Source of the DNA: JBEIDK01 sp040383485
Lineage (GTDB): Bacteria > Bacteroidota > Bacteroidia > UBA4408
Assembly: GCA_040383485.1 (NCBI GenBank)
Contig: JBEIDK010000005.1
Span: 1-52,156, forward strand
Direction: 5' to 3'
Length of the DNA: 52,156 bases
A model generated the notes under the pieces. It had not been told where the DNA came from. It did no database searches and saw nothing but the letters and a program-made list of their open reading frames with translations. This document shows positions 45,308-52,156 of this stretch, piece after piece (the first letter of the stretch is position 1; each line of letters begins with the position of its first letter). Position numbers and translations under genes: made by a program.

Positions 45308-45727
45308 TTAGATACCAGCTGATAAATAACCAGGAATTGACAACACAACACCAGTTAAAATACCAATAACAAATGAAATTTTGTCTTCACGAGTAGAGCT
45401 ATCTTTTAAAATAACTGTGAAGATACCGATTGGCCAGCAGCAGAAACCCCAAGCCCATGCTTTCCAGTTAATATCATCGAAAGTAAATGAAGCAGCACTA
45501 GCATTAAAATTTCCTAAATCAAGTTGATCAGAAACATTAGCATCAGCTTGCAAATTACTTAAAGTTGCATTCTCATGAGTTGTAACATAATTTTCGATTT
45601 CAGTTGCCTGAGTCAATTGTACTGATACTTGATTGTCGTCATAAGCAAATAAATCAGCATTATTAGCCATGGTTTTGTTTGAAATTGCAGCTAAAAATAA
45701 TGCTGCTACTAGTAAGAACTTCCTCAT
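45308..45727 (-). CDS. small exported membrane protein, tandem paralog 1
   Basis: 139 residues: a signal peptide (FLLVAALFLAAISNKTMAN), a polar middle of about 60 residues, then two hydrophobic segments (WKAWAWGFCCWPIGIFTVIL and FVIGILTGVVLSIPGYL) separated by a charged loop. The adjacent gene at 45947 has the same plan and similar N-terminus (KFLLVA-LF, ADLF-Y-D). No family is confidently recognised. Expression is backed by a good promoter at 45759-45789 and a strong terminator. Confidence 0.7.
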   Translation of the reverse strand: MRKFLLVAALFLAAISNKTMANNADLFAYDDNQVSVQLTQATEIENYVTTHENATLSNLQADANVSDQLDLGNFNASAASFTFDDINWKAWAWGFCCWPIGIFTVILKDSSTREDKISFVIGILTGVVLSIPGYLSAGI

Positions 45728-45758
45728 AATTTTTTTTATTTTAATGATTAATATGGTG

Positions 45759-45789
45759 CAAAACTAAAATTGTATTTGTAAAATACAAA
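45759..45789 (-). promoter_or_regulatory. -33/-7 promoter of tandem paralog 1
   Basis: On the minus strand TTTG (45786-45789), a 19-bp spacer and TAGTTTTG (45759-45766) match the Bacteroidota consensus TTTG-N19-21-TAnnTTTG, about 32 bp before the ATG at 45727. Confidence 0.7.
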
Positions 45790-45946
45790 TTTTTGTTTAT
45801 TTATTGATGAATTACAATAATTCAACTGAAATTTAGTTTTTGTAATAATACCTTGGTTCAACGATTATTTGTAGATTTTATATACCAGGTAAAATTCTTT
45901 AATATAATAATAAATTATTATATCTTCTGTTTACTTTAACATAATA

Positions 45947-46378
45947 TTAAATACCAATTGTTGCAATACTTATAACCAAAATAAATATGTAAACGACTAA
46001 ACCTCCACCATAGCCTACTGCACAACCAATAACAGACTTTCTAACAAGTTGTTTATTGTGGTCAGTTAATGCATATACAATTAGGATACCAATCGGACCT
46101 AAAACACAACCATATAAAAATGGAGGGATTCCTATCAAATCGTCACTACCGTCATCTTTAAATAATATTTTTTGCAAACTCAATTCAGTCGAAAGTATTT
46201 CGATACTATTTGTATTAAAACCATCAGTATTATTATTAATTAAACTTTCTAAGGTAGATAAGCCTGATAATTGATTTTCTACCGAAACGTCTTCATAATG
46301 AAATAAATCAGACACTCCTGCCATAGACTTCATTATAGTAAAAACAAACAATGTTGCTACTAGTAAGAACTTATTCAT
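45947..46378 (-). CDS. small exported membrane protein, tandem paralog 2
   Basis: 143 residues: signal peptide (FLLVATLFVFTIMKSMAG), a polar stretch, then two hydrophobic helices (FLYGCVLGPIGILIVYALT and GYGGGLVVYIFILVISIAT) around a basic loop with DHNKQLVRKSVIGC. The second-helix motifs, GPIGILIVYALTD then IGC-VGYGGG, recall small uncharacterised Bacteroidota membrane proteins. It is a diverged duplicate of the 45308 gene, with a conserved upstream sequence, separated by about 220 bp. Confidence 0.7.
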   Translation of the reverse strand: MNKFLLVATLFVFTIMKSMAGVSDLFHYEDVSVENQLSGLSTLESLINNNTDGFNTNSIEILSTELSLQKILFKDDGSDDLIGIPPFLYGCVLGPIGILIVYALTDHNKQLVRKSVIGCAVGYGGGLVVYIFILVISIATIGI

Positions 46379-46409
46379 AATTTTTTTTATTTCAGTGATT
46401 AATATAATA

Positions 46410-46417
46410 CAAAACTA
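46410..46417 (-). promoter_or_regulatory. -7 promoter box of tandem paralog 2
   Basis: On the minus strand the octamer TAGTTTTG lies 31 bp before the ATG at 46378, at the same distance as in paralog 1 and inside a nearly identical 50-bp upstream stretch. A matching -33 is not clear. Confidence 0.6.
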
Positions 46418-46575
46418 AAATTGAAATTTTAATATACTAATTTTTTTTAATGAAAACACGAAATAATTTTAATACGATAGCTAATATTTAACTTTAGATA
46501 CTTAACCTTATTACTTCACTCTTAAATTTGGTTTAATTACTCAAAATAAATTGCATTTTTGCCTTCAGAAAAATT

Positions 46576-47553
46576 ATGCTCTCCATTTTACGCAATAACA
46601 ACCTTATTTCTATTTTAATAGTTCCTTTATTAGGCCTGTTATTATGGTGGCCAAGCTTTCAACATCCACCAATAATGCCAGTAAAACATACCATGCCACT
46701 TTATGAATTACTATGGAATTTTCTAGGGAACAGCATGAACACCAAAATTACATTTGCATTTTGCTTGGTATTATTCGAAGCGTTTTACATCAATTTAGTA
46801 ATTGATAAAAATAATCTCCTACCACGCAAATCATTTCTACCAGCGTGTGTGTTTGTTTTGTTGGTAAGCAGTTTTAAAGATTCACATCAACTTAACCCAA
46901 TATTGTGTGCATTGCTTTTTGTACTTTTTTCATTTAGTAAAATTGCAAAAACCTATAGGCAAGATTCTGCTTCTTCTCAAGTTTTTGATGCTTCAATACT
47001 TATTTCAATAGCTACTCTTTTTTTCTTTCCTGTTATAATTATTTATCCAATAATATGGGTTGCGCTAATAGTTATTAGACCATTTGTTTGGCGTGAATGG
47101 GCCATCTCTATCATTGGCTTTATAACACCTTATTTATTTGTCTTGATGTCATATTATTGGTTTAACAAGGTTAATTTTTTTGTATACGACAAGTTAATTT
47201 TTCCGGCAAATTTCAATATAAATGAATTACTGATGAATGAAATTTATTTCAAAATAACTTTTACGGCTTTTATACTATTTGCGCTATGGGGCATTGCTAA
47301 ATCAATCTCCAAAGTACCAGTAAACACTATATTTGCAAGAAATATGGCAGTAATTTTTGTATGGGTACTATTGCTATCTATAGCTACTTTTTTCCTGTCT
47401 CCGCAGGCCAGTATTACGTATCTTCTTTGTACTTTTATTCCATTAACATTTTATTTCTCTTCCATTTTTATTGATATAAAAAAGAAATGGCTCGGAGAAA
47501 TCCTGTTCTCAATTTTGATTCTATTAGCAATTTCTAATATTTATCTTTCATAA
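46576..47553 (+). CDS. DUF6427-type multi-pass membrane protein
   Basis: 325 residues with about nine hydrophobic helices. RPFVWREWAISIIGF and the helix order around it match the DUF6427 family, which is common in Bacteroidota and usually sits beside glycosyltransferase genes. No enzyme activity is known. The TAA stop and the next ATG share a base (TAATG), so it is translationally coupled to the GT9 gene, suggesting a common role in envelope glycan assembly. The AT-rich leader has a TTTTTG box near 46560. Confidence 0.8.
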   Translation: MLSILRNNNLISILIVPLLGLLLWWPSFQHPPIMPVKHTMPLYELLWNFLGNSMNTKITFAFCLVLFEAFYINLVIDKNNLLPRKSFLPACVFVLLVSSFKDSHQLNPILCALLFVLFSFSKIAKTYRQDSASSQVFDASILISIATLFFFPVIIIYPIIWVALIVIRPFVWREWAISIIGFITPYLFVLMSYYWFNKVNFFVYDKLIFPANFNINELLMNEIYFKITFTAFILFALWGIAKSISKVPVNTIFARNMAVIFVWVLLLSIATFFLSPQASITYLLCTFIPLTFYFSSIFIDIKKKWLGEILFSILILLAISNIYLS

Positions 47554-48581
47554 TGAAAAGTAATAGTACTTTTATTATTAGTAGGACTGATAGTATAGGA
47601 GATGTAGTTCTAACCTTACCAATTGCCGGAGTATTGAAGGCGAATATGCCCAATTGCAAAATTATTTTTTTAGGCAATAGCTATACCAAAAATATTATTG
47701 AAGCTTGCACTAATATTGATTACTTTTTAGATATTAAAGATGTTTTAATGGGTGCAACTGGTCTTGAAAAGATAAAATCTTACAAAGCCGATATTATAAT
47801 ACATGTATTCCCAAACAAAATGATTGCAAAGCTTGCGAAACAAGCTAAGATAAAGTCGAGAATTGGAACAACCAATAGACTATTTCATTGGCTTACATGC
47901 AATACTCTGGTTAAGCTTTCACGAAAAAAATCGATTTTACATGAGGCACAATTGAATTTGAAATTGTTACAACCTTTGAATATTAGAACTGATTATTCTT
48001 TGGATGAAATAAAACATTTCTATGGGCTTACAATCAAAAATTCAAATCATATTTTTGAAAAATTTGAACTTAAAAATGGAAAAACAAATGTAATACTTCA
48101 TCCTAAATCAAAAGGCAGTGCGAGGGAATGGGGCAAACATAATTTCGAAAATTTAATTGAATTGTTGGATGCGGAAAAATTCAATATTTTCATTACAGGA
48201 ACTAAAGAAGAAAAACCTTTTGCTGATGAAATTGCAAGTAAATATTCTTTCGTAAATAATTTATGCGGTACCATGCAATTAAATGAGTTCATAGAATTTA
48301 TAAATTGCTGCGATGTTTTGGTTGCTTGCAGTACAGGACCTTTGCACATTGCTGCAGCATTAGGTAAATTAGCTATTGGCTTATATGCTCCCATGAAGCC
48401 TATTTTTCCCCAACGTTGGGCGCCAATAGGCATAAATGCTACATTTTTAGTTGAGAATAAAAATTGTAATGCCTGTAAAAATGGAGGAGAATGCTTGTGT
48501 ATAATGAATATAAAAGCAGAAAATGTTAATAGGTTAATTCAAAATAATTCATTAAAAAAAACAGATTTAAAAAATATTTAA
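47553..48581 (+). CDS. GT9 heptosyltransferase-like glycosyltransferase
   Basis: 342 residues. The N-terminal RTDSIGDVVLTLPIAGVLK is the GT9 signature. HPKSKGSAREWGKHNFENLI opens the nucleotide-sugar half, and VACSTGPLHIAAALGKLAIG is the conserved donor-binding motif. Cys-rich CNACKNGGECLC lies near the end. It adds a heptose or related sugar to lipid A/core or another surface glycan on the cytosolic face. It is coupled to the DUF6427 gene and sits one base before the SCO gene. Confidence 0.93.
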   Translation: MKSNSTFIISRTDSIGDVVLTLPIAGVLKANMPNCKIIFLGNSYTKNIIEACTNIDYFLDIKDVLMGATGLEKIKSYKADIIIHVFPNKMIAKLAKQAKIKSRIGTTNRLFHWLTCNTLVKLSRKKSILHEAQLNLKLLQPLNIRTDYSLDEIKHFYGLTIKNSNHIFEKFELKNGKTNVILHPKSKGSAREWGKHNFENLIELLDAEKFNIFITGTKEEKPFADEIASKYSFVNNLCGTMQLNEFIEFINCCDVLVACSTGPLHIAAALGKLAIGLYAPMKPIFPQRWAPIGINATFLVENKNCNACKNGGECLCIMNIKAENVNRLIQNNSLKKTDLKNI

Positions 48582-48582
48582 A

Positions 48583-49227
48583 ATGAAAAAGATAATTACA
48601 TCAGTTGTAATCATTGGACTTGCAGCGTTATTTCTATTTAAAGGTTTACTAAATTACAAATCAAATAAAGCCTCTAAAATATTGCCCTATTATGGAAATA
48701 AGGACCTTGCTTCTAACGGCAAGGATACCATCTATCACTATGTTCCTGACTTTAAATTTATAAACCAAGAAGGAAAAACAATAACACAAAAAAATCTTGA
48801 TGGCAGTGTTTATGTAGCTGACTATTTTTTTACTACTTGTCAAAGTATTTGCCCCATTATGAGCAATGAAATGGAACTACTGGCAAAGCATTTTGAAGGT
48901 AATTCACAAGTTAAGTTTATTTCGCATACCGTAAACCCAGAAAATGACTCAGTGCCAGTATTGGCTGACTACGCAAAGGCGCATCACGCAAATCCAAATC
49001 AATGGTATTTGGTTACTGGCGACAAAAAACAATTATATGAACTTGCTAGAAAAGGCTACTTTTTAAATACAGAAGATGGCGACGGAGGACCAAATGATTT
49101 TATACATACACAAAATTTTGCTTTGGTTGATAAATACAAACACATTAGAGGATTTTATGATGGCACTAATCATAAAGAAATGGAGAACTTAATTGAAGAT
49201 ATTGAAATACTTTTAAAAGAATATTAA
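48583..49227 (+). CDS. SCO-family copper-binding assembly protein
   Basis: 214 residues. One N-terminal membrane anchor (about 4-22), then a thioredoxin-like domain with the CxxxC copper site TTCQSICPIM (C86, C90) and the conserved distal His in NDFIHTQNFALVD. It delivers copper to, or reduces, cytochrome c oxidase CuA or a similar target on the outer face of the inner membrane. It starts one base after the GT9 stop, so it is in that operon, although no oxidase subunit is nearby. Confidence 0.93.
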   Translation: MKKIITSVVIIGLAALFLFKGLLNYKSNKASKILPYYGNKDLASNGKDTIYHYVPDFKFINQEGKTITQKNLDGSVYVADYFFTTCQSICPIMSNEMELLAKHFEGNSQVKFISHTVNPENDSVPVLADYAKAHHANPNQWYLVTGDKKQLYELARKGYFLNTEDGDGGPNDFIHTQNFALVDKYKHIRGFYDGTNHKEMENLIEDIEILLKEY

Positions 49228-49246
49228 TCATTAATGTTTAAAAAAG

Positions 49247-49615
49247 ATGGCAGCACATAATGAATTAGGAAAAAGTGGAGAAGAGCTTACTAAAGAATAT
49301 TTTACAAATAAAGGCTTCACTATACTTGCTACCAATTGGCGATTTAGAAATGCAGAAATTGATTTAGTTGTTCAAAAAAACAACTTTATTTCAATAATTG
49401 AAGTGAAAACAAGAAGCAGCAATGCGTTTGGAGAGCCGAGCACTTTTGTGAATAAACAAAAGCAAAAACTACTTATTCAAGCAGCCGAATGGTTTTGTGA
49501 ACAAAAAAATTTAGATGATGTAGAAATAAACTTTGATGTTGTTTCAATTATTCTAAAAAAAGACAATAGCTTTAGCATTGAGCATATTGAAAATGCATTC
49601 TATGCAACCTTGTAA
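49247..49615 (+). CDS. YraN/UPF0102-family nuclease-fold protein
   Basis: 122 residues with the UPF0102 motif set: LGKSGEELTKEYFTNKGF, NWRFRNAEIDLVVQ and ISIIEVKTRSS. The E-I-D and E-V-K-T residues form the restriction-endonuclease-like active core. Function is not established; DNA repair or Holliday-junction-like roles have been suggested for the family. It is in the SCO operon with a 19-bp gap. Cytosolic. Confidence 0.92.
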   Translation: MAAHNELGKSGEELTKEYFTNKGFTILATNWRFRNAEIDLVVQKNNFISIIEVKTRSSNAFGEPSTFVNKQKQKLLIQAAEWFCEQKNLDDVEINFDVVSIILKKDNSFSIEHIENAFYATL

Positions 49616-49648
49616 TTAAAATTAACAAAGAGCCTATTCATTAATTCA

Positions 49649-49656
49649 TACATTTG
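49649..49656 (+). promoter_or_regulatory. -7 promoter box of thioesterase gene
   Basis: TACATTTG matches TAnnTTTG 17 bp before the ATG at 49674. No -33 TTTG was seen at the usual distance, so the support is partial. Confidence 0.4.
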
Positions 49657-49673
49657 CAAAAAAAATAAGATTT

Positions 49674-50189
49674 ATGACCCCTCGTAAAGCCGCAGAATCA
49701 TTGGCAATTTCAACTGAAGTAGTGCTACCAAATGATACCAATCATGTTGGTAATTTATTTGGTGGGAGACTTATGCAATGGATGGATTTAATAGCTTCAA
49801 TTTCTGCACACAGGCATTGCCGCAGGGTAGTTGTAACAGCGTCAGTAAATAATATTTCATTTAATAGGCCCATAAAGTTTGCAAGTATTGTTACGCTTGA
49901 AGCAAAAGTTTCAAGGGCATTTACTTCATCAATGGAAATATTTATCGATGTTTCAGTTGAAGACCCAACAAATGGAGAAAAAATTAAATGTAATGAAGCC
50001 ATTTATACTTTTGTAGCTGTTGACCAAAATGGTTCTCCTTTGCCTGTTCCGCAATTAGTACCTGAAACCGAACTTGAAAAAGAAAGATATGAAGGGGCGC
50101 TAAGAAGAAGGCAGCTGAGCCTTATATTAGCCGGAAAGTTAAAACCTACCGAAGCTACTGAATTAAGAAAATTGTTTATGGAAGAGTAA
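49674..50189 (+). CDS. hotdog-fold acyl-CoA thioesterase
   Basis: 171 residues with the YciA/BACH-type hotdog motif NHVGNLFGGRLMQWMDLIAS and SFNRPIKFASIVTLEAKV, then the VSRAFTSSMEIFIDV strand. It hydrolyses acyl-CoA thioesters in the cytosol, probably controlling free CoA and acyl pools. The C-terminal extension (ALRRRQLSLILAGKLKP) is predicted helical and longer than in minimal YciA. A 35-bp gap separates it from the next gene, so a small operon is possible. Confidence 0.92.
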   Translation: MTPRKAAESLAISTEVVLPNDTNHVGNLFGGRLMQWMDLIASISAHRHCRRVVVTASVNNISFNRPIKFASIVTLEAKVSRAFTSSMEIFIDVSVEDPTNGEKIKCNEAIYTFVAVDQNGSPLPVPQLVPETELEKERYEGALRRRQLSLILAGKLKPTEATELRKLFMEE

Positions 50190-50224
50190 TTGATTACCAA
50201 AGTATAATTTAAAATAAAAATGAA

Positions 50225-50725
50225 ATGAAATCGTTTCAAGAATTGAATCCCGAATCGAAAGTTTGGGTTTACCAATCCGATAGGTTTTTTTTACCTTCAG
50301 AATTAGATTTGATTAATATTGAAACTAAACAATTTTTAAATACATGGCAATCGCATGGTGCGACAATGGACTCGTCATTTAAAATATTTTATAATCGTTT
50401 TTTAGTTATAGCATTAGATGAAACTATTGCAGGAGCTAGTGGATGCGGCATTGACAAGTCAGTAAATTTTATAAAAGAACTAGGTAATAAATTACAAATT
50501 GACTTTTTTAATAGGTTAAATATTTGTTATGTTTCTCAAAAAACTAATGGCTCCGAATTATTTGTTGAACAAATTCCTTTCTCAAAAATCTCTGAAATAA
50601 ATTTTAACGGTAACGAATATATTTTTAATAATGCAGTAACGACTCTTTCTGAATTAGAAAAAAATTGGTTACAACCAATTTCAGATTCATGGTTGGCCAA
50701 ACATATTACTGCTTCATTAAGCTAA
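50225..50725 (+). CDS. conserved Bacteroidota protein of unknown function
   Basis: 166 residues with no signal peptide. The pattern VWVYQSDRFF at about 13-22, FLNTWQSHGATMDSSFKIFY, ASGCGIDKSVNFIKELGN and the C-terminal EKNWLQPISDSWLAKHI matches a small conserved Bacteroidota family that is sometimes mislabelled as an ABC transporter ATPase; no Walker motifs are present. The conserved Cys in SGCGID is notable. It starts 35 bp after the thioesterase and ends 9 bp before the phospholipase/nuclease-like gene. Confidence 0.78.
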   Translation: MKSFQELNPESKVWVYQSDRFFLPSELDLINIETKQFLNTWQSHGATMDSSFKIFYNRFLVIALDETIAGASGCGIDKSVNFIKELGNKLQIDFFNRLNICYVSQKTNGSELFVEQIPFSKISEINFNGNEYIFNNAVTTLSELEKNWLQPISDSWLAKHITASLS

Positions 50726-50734
50726 AAAAGAAAC

Positions 50735-51712
50735 ATGAAGAAAGCCGCAGTATATTTAATTGTTATATCTATTCTCATTCCTATTTCAATATATAGTTGG
50801 GGATTTTTCGGACATAAATTAATTAATAAAATGTCGGTAACAACTTTACCCGATGGTATTATTGCCTTTTACAAAAGACACATAGATTACATTACAGAAC
50901 ATGCCATTGACCCAGATAAAAGAAGGGGTTTAATTGCAGATGAAGGAGCAAGACATTATATTGACATTGATCATTATGGAGCACATCCTTTTGATAGTGT
51001 GCCAAGAAGATGGAAAGATGCAGTAGCAAAATATTCAGAAGATACATTAATGGCTTATGGTATTGTTCCTTGGCATATAGATAAAATGATGCTAAGATTA
51101 ACGGAGGCCTTTAGAAAACAAGACCTAAATAAAATATTAAAATACTCAGCCGATATAGGACATTATATTGCAGACGCTCACGTACCCTTGCATACTACCG
51201 AAAACTATAATGGGCAAATGACAAATCAAAGAGGTATTCATGGTTTTTGGGAATCGAGAATACCTGAATTATATTCTGAAAATTACGACTATTTAGTTGG
51301 CAAAGCAAAATATATTGACAGCCCAATTGATTTTGCATGGGAAACTGTTAAGGCAAGCCATAATGCGGTGGATAGTGTTTTAAAATTTGAAGCAGATTTG
51401 AGTGCGCGATTTAGTCCTGATAGAAAATATGCCGTAGAACAAAGAAGCAGTAGTAATGTAAAAACATATTCAGAAGAATATACTTTTTCTTATAACAAAA
51501 TGCTTGACGGACAAGTAGAACGTAGGTTACGACAGTCTATTATAGACGTTGGTTCTTTATGGTTTACTGCATGGGTAAATGCTGGCCAACCAGATTTAGA
51601 GAGGTTAGAAACAAAACAAGTAACCGACTCACTCAAAAAAGCTGATGAAGATTTGGATTATTTGTGGAGCAATGGCAAACCTAAAACCAAAGAAAAGGGC
51701 CATGAAGATTAG
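50735..51712 (+). CDS. S1/P1 nuclease - zinc phospholipase C-type exported enzyme
   Basis: 325 residues. The signal peptide (about 1-21) would leave Trp as the new N-terminus (SWGFFGHKLIN), as in S1/P1 nucleases and zinc phospholipase C, where the N-terminal Trp and a nearby His bind zinc. The central HYIADAHVPLHTTENYNG matches their H-x3-D-x-H zinc cluster. The C-terminus is Lys/Glu-rich. It probably hydrolyses nucleic acid or phospholipid outside the cytosol; which one cannot be read from motifs. Confidence 0.85.
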   Translation: MKKAAVYLIVISILIPISIYSWGFFGHKLINKMSVTTLPDGIIAFYKRHIDYITEHAIDPDKRRGLIADEGARHYIDIDHYGAHPFDSVPRRWKDAVAKYSEDTLMAYGIVPWHIDKMMLRLTEAFRKQDLNKILKYSADIGHYIADAHVPLHTTENYNGQMTNQRGIHGFWESRIPELYSENYDYLVGKAKYIDSPIDFAWETVKASHNAVDSVLKFEADLSARFSPDRKYAVEQRSSSNVKTYSEEYTFSYNKMLDGQVERRLRQSIIDVGSLWFTAWVNAGQPDLERLETKQVTDSLKKADEDLDYLWSNGKPKTKEKGHED

Positions 51713-52156
51713 TGGCTTTCTTTAAATTACTTCTTTGCGCGCTTAAAGTAAGTTTGACTTATGTTTCCAAACTAAGCCATTTTTAATCTTTTTTTCCTAA
51801 TTTTCCTTTTTGTATTATGCTACATATTTCTTTTTACTTCTGCGCAGTAGCTCAGATCTTTTGCTAGATGACAGAAAGGCGTTTGAGTCTTGAAGAAATT
51901 ATTAACCGTTTACAAGCTACCAAAATCGAGATTTAACATTCCTTTTCAATGCAGCATAATAAAAGCAGTGTTGGCAGGTTTTCAAATTTGAAAAAATACG
52001 CAAAGAAACTTACTAAAACATTCTTGAGGCAAGCATATTTGCAATGTTTATAATTACTACCTTAAATTATTATTTGTTGCCGTTTTTGCTTTTTTCTTGA
52101 AATATTTTCTTAATAAAATAGTATGTTTTAATGCCTCCATATTATCGTCAAAACCC
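51713..52156. other. AT-rich end region, no clear gene
   Basis: 444 bp after the last gene with no confident gene. A 22-codon plus-strand frame (51868-51936, MTERRLSLEEIINRLQATKI) and a minus-strand open end (52156-52057) are the only frames noted. A GC-richer spot lies around 51740. Confidence 0.45.
52057..52156 (-). CDS. possible C-terminal end of a gene entering from the right edge
   Basis: The minus-strand frame is open from the window edge for 32 codons (GFDDNMEALKHTILLRKYF, then a Lys/Thr/Asn-rich tail) and ends in TAG. It could be the last part of a gene lying beyond the window. It is too short to classify and could be chance. Confidence 0.3.
   Translation of the reverse strand, partial: GFDDNMEALKHTILLRKYFKKKAKTATNNNLR

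Noticed and set aside
51868..51936. 22-codon frame (MTERRLSLEEIINRLQ...) as a transposase tail
   Set aside because: Too short, a stop lies directly upstream, and no transposase family could be matched with confidence.

Overview
The window is about 52 kb of AT-rich chromosome from a member of the Bacteroidota, probably a free-living Chitinophagales/Sphingobacteriales-like or flavobacterial-like organism. The evidence is Type IX secretion (T9SS) C-terminal sorting domains on several proteins, a TonB-dependent receptor with an N-terminal carboxypeptidase-regulatory-like domain, a FISUMP lipoprotein, a DUF6427 protein, a PID-CTERM-like small protein, TAnnTTTG-type -7 promoter boxes and A-rich leaders without Shine-Dalgarno sites. 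No rRNA, tRNA, CRISPR array, intact insertion sequence or prophage was seen.

Layout. 1-2.1 kb: 3' end of nuoL and a lipoprotein gene. 2.1-2.9 kb: a scar holding a fabD C-terminal fragment with an in-frame stop and a decayed IS1380-type transposase end. 2.9-9.0 kb: a proton antiporter/universal stress protein pair, then ilvE, pcm, ispE and a PagL-type lipid A deacylase. 9.1-11.3 kb: unrecognised proteins and small ORFs. 11.3-18.8 kb: a minus-strand cluster (T9SS protein, TonB-dependent receptor, second T9SS protein, FISUMP lipoprotein, adhesin-like protein, DUF47 protein). 19.1-22.2 kb: a lipid/glycan set (LpxH-like phosphoesterase, MurG-like glycosyltransferase, DAG-kinase-like enzyme, small membrane peptide). 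22.4-27.9 kb: a SpoIIE-type phosphatase, panD, lipoproteins, a membrane protein and a decayed small gene. 28.2-34.1 kb: a surface-protein locus (543-aa beta-helix-like protein, strong intercistronic hairpin, 1299-aa T9SS protein, PID-CTERM-like peptide, terminator). 34.1-45.3 kb: envelope genes (GT4, LptF/G permease, lipoprotein hydrolase, LptD, LamG T9SS protein, GDP-fucose synthase with an outer-membrane barrel, YwbE, LolA-like protein). 45.3-46.4 kb: tandem paralogous small membrane proteins with duplicated promoters. 46.6-51.7 kb: DUF6427, heptosyltransferase, SCO, YraN, thioesterase, a conserved Bacteroidota protein and an S1/P1-type enzyme.

The strongest candidate for something undescribed is a secreted N-terminal module of about 250 residues, called here the VEKYY module. 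It occurs in three proteins in this window (13300-14637, 17725-18834, 29959-33858), each joined to a T9SS sorting domain. Two copies flank a TonB-dependent receptor in one tight operon; the third sits upstream of the PID-CTERM-like gene. Much of the rest of the window concerns the outer envelope: LPS transport, lipid A modification, capsule sugar and surface proteins.
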